From Lycocorax pyrrhopterus obiensis (taxonomy: Eukaryota; Chordata; Aves; Passeriformes; Paradisaeidae): a stretch of DNA of 64,000 nt. The DNA is taken from contig JACSVZ010000022.1 of the NCBI GenBank assembly GCA_014706295.1, positions 12,170,830-12,234,829 of the forward strand, written 5' to 3'. Positions 25,601 to 37,600 of the stretch are shown piece after piece. Made by a program: the position numbers and the translations under genes. The notes under the pieces were generated by a model. The model had not been told where the DNA came from. It worked only from the letters and a program-made list of their open reading frames with translations, and ran no database searches. Each line of letters starts with the position of its first letter. The stretch's first letter is position 1.

Positions 25601-28600
25601 ATCCATCACCCCCAGCATCCCCCCTTTGCTCATGCCTGTGCAGGCATCTCCCCTTCCTCTCTGGCTTTGGGATGGGTGGCAGGGCTGAATAATCTTGGTT
25701 TTAAATAACCCTGTTAAAGCTGCTCCTGGAAATCACACCAGGGTCCATCTGCACCTTTCCATGCCTTTGAAATTTGGGGCTTGGTCATTTTTGAAAATGT
25801 TACCCCACGGGCTTTGTGGGGCGGTGCTTCTGCTGTCTGTTAACACCAGCAGGGGCTGCTCAGCACGTCAGTCCCAACCTTGTCTCATCCCATAGCCCAT
25901 CACCCTGAGCCAAACCCTCCATCACCTTCACTCAGGAGGCCACAGGCAGCTGCCCAGCTCACCTGCAGCAAGGAATTTCGGCCAGCAGATGACACAGGTT
26001 CCCCACATTAGGGATTATCATCCATCCTTTAAAATCAACCTGCCTCAGACCCTGTTTTAAACTGCATGAAGCGATTATCAGCTGCAGGAGCACTCTACAG
26101 AGCATCTTACATAAGGGCACCATGATATAATGCTTAACAGATGGTAAATTACTGCTGCACAAGCACATTACTCGAGGTGCACAGATCTTGTCACAACAAT
26201 ATGTTTGCTGGTTTAACACATGATTTTAATATAAATATCAAGTATGCCATAAAGAGCTTTACATGTGTAATATGAAAAGGCATTTGTAAGCAGCTCTGGA
26301 AATCGTAAAAACCTAACAGAGCCATTGTGGAAAAGGACTGTCTGAGTTTCTGAGAACAGGCTGAAAATACCAGCTCTCAGCCCAGATGAGTATTGCCTGG
26401 CTTTCTGAGAAACTGGAGTATCATTTGTGCTGAGGAGAGAGCTTTTGTAGTATTTCTGAAGTACACGTTATTAGTGGTAATTATCATTTTCACAGGCAGG
26501 TCTGAGCTGTACAATGTTAGTCCAGTTAAAACCCCTGTAAAAAACTAGGAGTGAATGGTGGTTATTTGCAACAGCATAATGTCATAAGCTTTGTGCTCGT
26601 TGAAAACCATCCTTTCCTCAGAAGAAAAGCAGTCTAAAACCCAGTACAACCTGCTCTTCCCTGTACGGAGAGTGCCCCAGCTCTGCCACCCTTCAGCATC
26701 CCTAAACAAGCAACTAGAAACCAGGTTCTGCAGCCTGGAGAGATCTCCAAAAGCACGTGCAGGGGTGCCACCCACCTCCTCCTGCCTCCCAGCCTGCCCT
26801 CACCAAATCCCTCTGCCATCATCTTCCTCCCTATCCAGCTCCTTCTGGCAGGTGCCCAGCACGGCCTCCTCTGAACGGCAATGGCTCGGCTTCGGAGCCA
26901 ACCCACCTTCGACTCGGGAAAAGTTTCCTTAAAGAAAGTTGGCAGCCAGGAGAGGAGAGTGAAGAACGTGCTGGCCGTGGAGAGCTGAGCGATGATGACA
27001 GCCCTGAAAACACACAGCGGAGAGGAAACAATCAGCAGTGACAGGGTGGGAAACGGGCACTCGCTATTCCAGTTCCTAACAGAAATCCCTCGCAGCACTG
27101 CAGTCGCTTCCCGAGATTTTTGTCATGGATAACTTCTCCTTTTGGCTTCCTGAGATTTTTGTCACAGATAACCACTCCTTTCAGCTTTCTCCTTGCAGCT
27201 GGTTCCTCCGCTGCCCCATCGCACAGCCCCGGGGCCAGGCGAGGTTAATTGAAGTGCTAATTATGCCACTGCATTTCCCACCGGTCCCTTCCAGCCCTGC
27301 AAGAGCCCTCCTGCTCCGAGAGGTTTTGTTTAGGGTTTTCTAGGGATTTGTTAGCAGCTCCATTGTTATTCAAGGCAGGAATGGGTTTGCTGCCCTGCAG
27401 CCCCATCATCCTCATCCTCCTCCTCCCCGCCTTAAAACAGCCCTTGGGAACACGCTTGGATGAGCTTCAGTACCCACTGCAGCATCCCAAAGGAAAAACG
27501 GCCATTAAAAAGATGTTTGCCAGCAATGAGAACACAGCCTGTGCCACCCAGCGCCCCTGAGCAGCACTTCTTAGGAGCCCATTACAATCAGCATTTCTAA
27601 CAAGACTCGTGGAAAATATCACTCCAGAGGAGCACAGGATTCATCCAGGAGGAACAGCCTAGGAGGGAGAAAGATTTGCCAGTAACATTTGAGCCTGACC
27701 GTCCTCTGGATAGAACATAAACCACCTTTGCCAAGCTCACATTTTCAGCTCTTTATTTATACAGAAGGAATTGGAAAACTAGTTCTGCTTCTCAAATATA
27801 TAAATAAGTGGACAAAAACCACAGAGGCAGAAGGAGTAAGCCCAGAGAGGAGAAAAGGGAGGATGCTCCCAGCCTGGCCAATGCATGCAGCTGCCTACCA
27901 GATCGGTGCCTTCCTAAACAGCTGCTTCCAGGGAACTTTGGTCTCCTTGGATATCGAGAGGCGTCTCGTTAGATAGTCTATGGGGATGATGAGTTCTGCA
28001 GGGAAGAAAACACCCAAAGGAAAGCTCTGGTCAGTAATTGTCTGTGCAGCTGGAGGCAGCCCTGGGACACTGCTGTACAACCACTTTTTATCTCCTTCTA
28101 ACCCTTGTTGTTTTGGCTCTACCAGCATTAAAAGCTCATGAAAACAATTTGTTACACTGACCAAAATTTTTCCACACCCCTCCCCACCCAGCCACCTTCA
28201 CCTGTGTGTTTTATCTTTTTTATAATTAAAGAAAAGTCCCTTGGCAGGGACCAGGTTTGGATTCTGTGCAGCACCAGGCACACACACAGCTCCCAGTGAG
28301 CTGCCCTCCTACAAACCACACTCACCCTAATATTGCTGTAGCCAGGTGTAATGGTTTGTCCATATGTGGAATCACTCCTAGGCAGTTATTTGGGAAGAGA
28401 TATGGTGGATTAACTGGTTTTTAAAAGCTCTATGTGTAGATGCTCTTAGTTTGGAGTAAGTATCTTGCCCTGCTTTAGCTTAATCCACTTTGAAGATCAT
28501 GCTCTCTTTTGTGTTTTCACTGGTGCTTAAAGACTACTGAGGAGCCAGATCAGGCTCTCAGCAATGATATAATCCAGCATGGGACTTGAAATACGGAATC

Positions 28601-31600
28601 AGCATTGCAAGAGCTCAAATCCTCGTTTTTGGGCTGGGGATCTTGGGTGAGACACAGTGTGTATTATAGAACACATCTGAGCAAAAGGCCTTTGTGTAAA
28701 ACCAGGATTGATCTTGGAAACACACAGGATTTGCAGAAAATAATGAAAATAATGGAGAGGAATCATTTCGTTCCCAGACCCTTGGGAGCACCATCAGCCC
28801 CAGGGATGCAGCTGGACTCACCTCTGTCACTCAGGAGGTATTTGCAGGTGCAATAAACCCAGAGCAAAGTGAGCGAACCGGAGAAGTAGAAAACACTTTC
28901 CCAGCCGTACCAGTCCAGGAGGAGAGATCCTGCACCACCAATCACCAGCGTTCTGCAAGGGAAACCACTCAGATTTACTGGCCTGGCTGAGAGCTCAGAC
29001 TGAGCACATCAATGGGAGACTCCCTGGGGTCAACGCTGCTGTCACCGAACCACAGAATCCTAAAATGGTTTGGGCTGGAAGGGTCCTTAAGGCTCGTCTT
29101 GTTCCACCCCCTGCCATGGCCAGGGACAATTTCCACTACCCCAGGTTGCTCCAAGTCCCGTCCAGCCTGGCCTTGGACACTTCCAGGGATCCAGGGGCAG
29201 CCACAGCTTCTCTGGGCACCCTGTGCCAGGGCCTCCCCACCCTCATAGGGGAGAAATTCTCTGTCACTGCATGTGTGGGTGCTGCCACCAGTCCCACCAT
29301 GGCTCTGCAACCTGTCCTGTTCCCTGAGTGGCATCTCGGGCCAGATCCTCACTGGCAGCAGAAATCCCAAAGGGACCTCACCCTCACCTGCCCCATACTG
29401 GAAAATGATCATTGAGGAAAGAAAAGGAGGTTTCTGGTGTGCAGTATCTCAGAGAATGTGTAAAGCAGCAAAAGAAATGAGCACACTGGAAAACCAAGTG
29501 ATTCAACACAGTAATATTTCTATTTGGCTTTTAAGCAACCCTTCCATTTAGAAAGGAAATTCTGATGGAGATCAGCAGAGATGGAGAAGTTCTATTCTTC
29601 CCATCTATCAGAGAGGACAGGTGACCAGTGTCAGGCTGACCCTTGCTCTTCCTACTGAATTGGGCTGTTTCCCATAGTAATTAAATGTTGCAAACAGTCT
29701 TCAAAGTCTGGTTTGAAAAGAAAGAGAAAACAATACATAAATCCTTGACAGGCAGGACAGCAACTGCCTGAGGCTTCCTCAGCTGCAGGCAGAGTCCTTG
29801 AGGACCCATGAATCCACACTACTTTGGGCTGTGAGTTTTGCCTCCAACTATTTAATGGCATTTCATCACACAAGATGTCCAGAGACTGTCACTCGCTGCT
29901 TACAGGCCTTTGAACTCACCCAAACTGGGATCCAGTCCCCACTGTGCTGTAGGTGAAGGCTCGCTCGCTCTCCCGGACCCTCTGGGACAGCAGGCTGGCC
30001 AGCGATGGGAAATACACCCCTGAGAGAAAGAGGAGCAAGGCAGGGAGCAGTAAGGCAAACCAAAAGCAAATTTAAAAGATCCAGAGTGAGCTAAACACTG
30101 AGACAAAGCAGCAAAACCTTTGGTGAATTCAAAACAGGGATATAAAATAAACTAGGTGGATCCATCGCCATCAAAGATTTGTTGGTGCCTTCTCTGTAAT
30201 CCCCTGTTTCATCATCACCACTGCTACTGTAGATCCATCAGTGCCAATGCACTTCCCAGGGCTGCAGCTTGGCAAGGGGGAAGGAAAATCACCCCAAATT
30301 ATCCAAAAGTTTTGGCAAAGGCAAATTTTCTCCAACTGCTTTGAAGTTTAAAAATGTGGAAAACCAAACACCACCAGAGATGATTTCTGAAGCCAGCAGC
30401 CCCTGTCTGGCAGAGATGATTTCTACAGGGGAGTGACTTGTCAGTGACTTTCTCTAGAAATGTCACTGTTTTTTCCCATGGAAGTTCTGGACGTGGAGGC
30501 AGTTTTGAGGCAGAGAATTGCTCAGACACCCATGGGAAGGGTTCATGCACTGCAAACCACAGGATTTGCATCTGAATGTGCTGCACATGAGCCTCTGTGC
30601 AAGGAAGCCCCTGAACAGACAGACACACAGACACACTCAGGATGAGGGTCTCACCTTGCAGCAGCCCCATGAGGAACCTGGAGGAGGTCATAAAAACCAG
30701 ATGGGCTGAAGTGATGTGGGTGAGCAGTGGGGTGAGGACTGTGAGGAACCCCCAGGCTGATGCTGAAAGGAGGAGGACTTTCTCACCTCCTATTCTGGAA
30801 GACAGAAAACACATTATCAAAGACAGGAGGGCAAAAGGGCAAAGTCCTCCAGTCAAGACTCAAGTGTCCTTCCCAGTTTAGCCTGTTTTTAATAGCAACC
30901 TTTCGGTCAAACCTGTTCTTCTCTTGGCCCTTGGGGAGTAGCTCTGACCTTTTCCCTTCCCACCTCCTGCCAGCACTGCCCATCCAACCCCAGCGATCCC
31001 AGAGATCTCACAGCGCTGAGCCACTCAAGTCTTGGTGGTGGTGGAGGGGAAGCCCAACTGCTGCCACCATTCTGCTTCTCTTAACCAGTGATGGTGTTTT
31101 CCATTTGCTCTTTTGCATCAGCTCTGCCTTTTACCACTGAGGTTTTTCCAGGTGTTTTCTTGCAAACTATTAAGGACCCTGATTAAATAGCACAGTGCAC
31201 TGCACGGATTGTGCACCCCTTCCAGGCATGTGCTCCTCACAAAAGATTTCATAGAAAAGCTCTCTCACTAAGAAAAGATTGGCTGGGGAAAGGGACTCAA
31301 GCAGGTAATGATTCAGATCTTCCCTTACAGCCAGCTGGGGAAATTGTTTGGTTTTTAATTCATGTGATACAATGGAGACACTTGGCTTTTCTAAACATGA
31401 TGGAAACAGTGTATGGGGACTTGCTTGAGAAAAGACTGCAAGAGAATATAGGGCAAAAAGACTGGAAGTGCTGAACAGAAAACAAAGATCATCTGGGCAG
31501 ATCAAATAAAAAAGGCTGTATTCACAGAATCCTAGAATCATTTCCAGGGATGAGACATTCACAGCTTCTATCTGGACAGTCTAAACCACCCACATCCCTT

Positions 31601-34600
31601 CTCACCCAGAGCTTCTCCCCATGGACACGCTTCACCCTCCACCCCATCACTGTGAAAGCTGGCACTGCCACTGCTCAGACTGGAACTGAGGGGTTACAAC
31701 CAAGCTAAGTGTCATTAAAAAAAGAAAACATGAGAATGATTTCCAGTACTGATCACTGATGTGTCCTCCAATAATCTGTGTCAAGCAGTAGCCCCAGAAG
31801 AAGCTGCTGAGCACGACGCCGGACTGCTTCTTGTCCCAGTCGAAGTAGGAGCTGAGGGCGACGGCGCAGATGGGCACGGTGACACGGGCACAGTACAGCA
31901 GGCACGTCCCCAGCAACAGCATCACCGTCCACACACGGGACTCGGGCCTGCAGGGATGGAGAGGAAGGTGGGGAAAGGGCAGAGGGAGGATGCTGGGCCT
32001 GGTGGGTCCGTGCACAGCGAGGATTTAGGGGTCGGGTTTGCTTTGCAGGCTGAGCCTGTCTTGATAAAATGAGGGTCAGCACAACCCCCCCGGGGCACAG
32101 CGGTTCTGACACAGAGTGTATCCCATCTGCTGGCTTTTAGGAACGATGCCAACTTCATCCCAAACACTATTTGACCCCAGCAGCGGATGTCTGTCCATAG
32201 GCTGCAAGGTGGAACAGGCTGCTTGGACATCGCGGGCTGTGGATGGAGGGGAAGGCAGGAAGGAACCTGGTTTGTTTGCTTTTCTTCCCCCAAACAAGAA
32301 ACTGTTCTTTAAAAGATAAGGATAACAAAGGAAAGGTCAGGGCATGAGGTTGGAAGCACCTGCAGGAGACACAGCTCTTGGTAGAAAACATTAGTTATTT
32401 GGCATTCCTACCCATTCCCCAGGGGCGGTGGTTTGTGTGTTACCCTTCCTAAATAGAAGGGATATGCAGGAATTCTTTAGAGAGACAAGACATGATGGGG
32501 CTGAAGAGCTCAGAGAGAGGAGCAAAATAATTAAGCCTGGACAGATAAGAAGTTTTAGATAATAAGAGTCAAAATATGTTAACAGAATATATATTTGTGG
32601 TGCATGACTTCTCAGCCTCAAGAAAAGGGCTCCTACAGGCTGGAAGTACATGAGAAAATTTTCTCATCTCCAAGTCAGTGATGTGCTTCCGGAGCAAACA
32701 AACACATTTTGCAGCAAATATCAGGCCCAGGTGCAGGTAAATCCCTCTGCCTTCCCTCAGCCACACCACTTTGGGTCCCCCTCTCTGCCGGTGAAATTGC
32801 AGAGTTAAAAGCTGAGTAAGAACACCCACTATTGGTACTATTTGTATTTGATTATTTCTACGCCCAGAGGCCAGAGCACAAAGCACTGAGCAAACAGACT
32901 CTCTGCTACAGAGGAATTCACTGTACCAGGGCAGTAACCTCTGGGCTTTCCACCCTGCTAAACACACCCATTCTCCATGTGGGAAACAACCCGGGTCACC
33001 TTTTATATCAAACAGAGCGTTGATTTCTCTGTGCTGGAATGATGATAAATGTGGGTTAATCTCGCACAGCACAAACTCATTTATAAAGGTGTAAATGGGC
33101 CGTCACAGGGGGCAGGTGAAGGAACAATAAAAAGCAGAACATGGCAGGCAGGTGAACCCGCTGGAGGTGGATTTATTGCTGTTTCCTGACAAGGCAGATA
33201 AGCAGCTCAGTGCTAACCTCCAGTTCACCAGGAGGAACTGGAAGTGTTTCAGCTGGTGTTTAGAAGGTTGGAACTGTTGTTACTGTGCACACACACGAGT
33301 GCACAAAATAACACAGAAACTGGCAAACCTCACGTATCTTTGCTGGAGGAATGAGTAACCAGGGGTTGACCTGCCTCAGTCATTTGAACAGGCTGGGAAA
33401 CACTCTCAAGAGTCCCTCCTGGGCTTACCCTGAGAGGAAGTTATCTTCAGTCATATCTCCACTTGCTGCAAAACCAAAGGTGGGCTGGTTATTAATCACC
33501 AGCCCCAGCCAGCTCCAAGAGCACTGGAGTGGCTCCACTGACTCCAGCTGGCTACAGAAAAGCACAGGGAAACCAAAGGCTCCCGGACACTGCACGTCGG
33601 GGTCAGAGAAACCCCAGCAGGACAATATGGACAGGAGCTTTGGGTATAAATCCCCCACCAAAGGCAAAGGGGCAGGTGGGGATTACCAGCCACGGAAAAC
33701 CTTATGGAGAGCCCTCAGGGATGGGATACTTCCAGGTACAACTCCTGCCTGCCCTGCCCAAATGGGCTGCTGCCAGTCCCAGGCCATAATCTCTGTTATC
33801 TCCAACAGAGCAGCACTGATAAATTTGAGCTATTGAACCTGCAACAATCGAGGTGACAGAGTAAAGCACAGCAGCCAGTGATGTGTGGAGGTATTTTCTA
33901 TTATTTAGCCACCGAGATAGTTTCTTAAATTGTGCTTTTCCCCTGCAGCAAAGGGAGATCTTTATGAGCGTTCACTGGAGTGGGCTGAGCTCTGCCTCTG
34001 CAGTCATTCTGGTGTGTTCAGAATAACCTGCAGTTATCCTGATGAGCACAGCAGCATTTTAATACTGGATCAACAGTTCTTCCCTTTTCCTAAACCTTGT
34101 ATGGCTCTGCAAGGTGTAAAAGGGAGAGAAAAAGACCTGAGCACCTCAAGGAGTCTTTACTCCGTTTCTCTCAAGAAGTCTCCTCTCCAGCTGATGTTCT
34201 GACAAAACTCCAGGGAACATTTTTCTCTTGACTTTTATTTTTATTCCAAAGCACTAGATAAGTATCTGGGTATATGACACACTCTCAATGTTCTCTTTGA
34301 CTGCGACTCCATTCTATATTCTCTTCCCATGTGTTTAATTGCATCAGTAGGGATTATGCTCACAACAAGTGGAGAATGTAACAATGGCTTCAGACTAGCA
34401 CTTCCTCCATAGGCAGCACATCCAGCTAGGAAAATCCAAGCAAAGAACAGGAGTGTCAAATGTAATCAGTAGCTGCTCACACCCACCTGGAAGCACGGCA
34501 GGAATGATTTCCCTGCAAGGACAATGACGTGCTTTCATCACAGGAAAGAGCTTTGTAAATGCATTTTCTCCTAATTATAGTTATCACAGAGGCTGCAGAT

Positions 34601-37600
34601 GACTCAACTCTGCTCAGTGCAAAACAACAACAGCAGAGGTTACACAGGAGGAACCTGGACTAGCACAAAGACAGGAATTAAAACTCTCCTTCCAAAACTA
34701 AGGAATAATGACAAATCAAACAAAAGTTTTAGTGGGTGACATCAGCCATCCAAGAAGTAGAACTTCACCAGTGTTAACAAATTAAATCTAATGAGTCCCC
34801 TGATGAGGGAGGGAGGGAGACACAAGCTGTGCTGCACATAACCAGAATAAGTCAGAGCACAGGAAATCACAGACATCGCTGTCACTGGTGCCACCACGCC
34901 TGATTCACCAGCCAGACCAAGCATCTCCCACCAAGCATCCCTGTGCCAGCCCAGGCCGATCCCTGGCTATATGTGATAGACACTTCTGTGAGAGGGGCCA
35001 GCCCTCCACACCATTGGCAGGGGATCACTGGAGCTTGTCAGGAGCCACCTAATTGGTTTTAATTCAGTGCTGTGTGGTGGGGGTGGCTCCTCAGTGCCCA
35101 GACTGTGCCCTCCTGACCTTCCATACCCTTCTCCTCACAAGAGACAGGCACTGCAGGTGCATCCCCTCCTGCATGTCACTGAGACCTTCTTCACCGAGCA
35201 AAGCAGCCATGCAGCTAGAAACACTTCCTATTTCACAAACCTTCAACCACCACCCAGACTATAATTAGCCCAAGCCCTAATGACTCTTCCTGGGTGGCTT
35301 TTTGAGAAGCCCTGCCTGATGTCCCCTGCTTCTTCTCCTCCAAATGCAGCCTTGGGCACTGGGTGGAAATGGCTTTGCTTGGAAGCGTCCCCTGATTTCC
35401 CTGAGACCCAGCTCCCACCAACCAAATGGATCCCCCACTCAGGGCACAGTGGTTAGGATGGATTTTCAAGGATGCCTGAGATCCCCAAAGGGGCAAAACC
35501 AAGCTGAGCTGTCTGGCAGTGGAAGCAGAGCCAACAGCACAGGGTATCTTTATTTGCAGTGTGTTTTCCTGCTGGAGGAATTTCTCCAGTAGATGCCACA
35601 GAGCAAATATTTATTCAACTTTATTTCTCTTGACTCGCCTCCCTCCTTTCCCGCAGTCTGCAGGGCTTTGGCAGACACTGCAGGTCACTGTTGAGATGGA
35701 CTCTCTGGAGTTCAGGCTGTCAATTACATCCCAGTGTAGCCCCCTCCAAGGCACGAGTCTGGGCCGCTAGGTATTTTCAGGAGGTAAGAGAGCTGTGTTA
35801 GACAGCAAGACTACGAACAGCCTGTCCCAGCCACAGCTCTTGGCCAGAAGCCATCTGCAATATCTGTGGGTGTTTTCCATAACTGGAAGAAGAACTGGGA
35901 GCTGCAGCTCCTGATCTGCACAGGATGGGCACAGGTACCAGCAGCAGAGAACAACGCCCACCTCCCGGGGAGGGCATCGCTACCTCAGCTCCCCTCTCTA
36001 AAAAGAGATTAGAAACAGCTCCGTGGGAGGTGCACGGAAAGCATGTCAGTGCAGTCACCCCCAGTGCCCCCAGCCCTTGCTCATCCCAGCCACCAGCACT
36101 GGACACTCCCCAGACCCTGCCAGAACCCGAGGGCAGGATGGGATGAGCCCACGCGGTGGTACCGAGCTCCCAGCCACGCCACCAGCTCCAAGCCCAGGAC
36201 ACCCAGCAGCCCAAACATGAGGCCACCTCCCAGGGGAATGTCCCCAGCACGGGCAGCTGGTGCCTGTGGTCCCCCTGTGCCTGGTCACCTGTCAACCATG
36301 GTATGTCAACACTTCCCTCCTCATCATCCGTTCCCAGCCTCATGGAATCATCGCCCTTCAAAAAGCTCTTTTCCAGCTTACCTGCCTATAGCTTTAATTT
36401 ATAGTAACCTCCACCACAAGCAGGACTGACTGACGTGGCACCAACACAGCAGCCGTGCAGACACTCCTGCGCCAGGAGATAATACCCAGGTTGTTATTTT
36501 TAACCCTGTTTGACAGTCCTTTCACCTCTCACTCTTTGTTTTTCTCAACAATTTCTCCTTCAAAATCTAACATGTTTGTCAGGAGAGAGGCTTGGAGTAA
36601 TTTCCCCCCCCCGCCTCAAGCTGATCTTGTCATGCTGCAGACCAGCTCCAAGCTAATGATTTGTCGTTGTCAAAAGTAGCTTTGGGGTTTAGAGGAGGGT
36701 TGTTGGATTTTTTTTTTTTCCCAATCCAGCTAACAGCCAACAAGAGCAGCACAGAGGACACAGGGCTTTTTTTCCTGGGAAAGCTGCTGGCTTCCTGTCG
36801 CCTCCTGTGCTCAAGCTCCCTCCACAGAGCCGCAGATGGCAACAAAGTGGTGTTCAGCAAGTGAGCTCTGGGTTTATTCCCTCTCTTCGTTTCTTGCTTT
36901 CGGCAAAAGCAAAGATGAAATTAGATTTCAGCAGCTCATATGAGCTGGAAGTTGTTGAGTCCAGGTGGAGGTGGTGAGAAAACATAATAATAAAGCAGAG
37001 ACGTGCTTTGCACACTGATCTGAGGGCATACATGGATCAGCCAGGAATGAAATGTGTGCCCTGCTTACATTTTCCACGTGAAAAAAGTTCTCAGCGAGGT
37101 CACGATTAAAACCAGGGTGAGAAACTTGTAAAACAAAAATCCCAACCACCAAAAAAACCCCACCCAACTAAAGCTGCAACATCATGTTGACAAAAGATGA
37201 GGGCACAGAACTCAGAAAAAACAACTGACTGTTGTCTCCGGGCAAAGATCAGGTGACTGGAGACCAGACTGCGGCCGGTGGTAGGACTCCTTTTATCTCT
37301 GGAGCTTAAAGAAACTGCTGTAATCACCCCTTGTCTTCAGGTGTAGCCAGAGGCTGGGAGACACAGAGTGGCTTCAGGAGTCATTTGCTTCCCGGGACAC
37401 AGTGACTTTTTCATGTTGTGTTTCTCTCCTGGAGGCATCATGCAAAATGTGAGCCTCACACCCACTGCTGGATCTGCTGGTGGCTTTGTGTGCAACCTTC
37501 AGCATCTGATTTCTCTTTTCACTGCTTCGATCTTCCCTCAGTTAAACCAGAGATGCTTGAACGCATCCACTGCCCGAGTGGTCCTGCTTTGGCATGTTAG

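Larger units (their letters stand above)
22809..31749 (-). other. SLC17A9 introns 2 to 11
   Basis: Ten introns between the exons listed, all GT-AG, are 955, 635, 967, 826, 895, 1987, 305, 540, 461 and 510 bp in gene order. They contain two minus-strand CR1 remnants (22,928-23,100 and 29,050-29,262) and a 39-bp tandem duplication (27,107-27,184). Intron 7 (24,920-26,906) is the largest and holds the motif clusters listed separately. I see no other gene inside them. Intron 12 (22,673-22,778) is only 106 bp. Confidence 0.9.
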
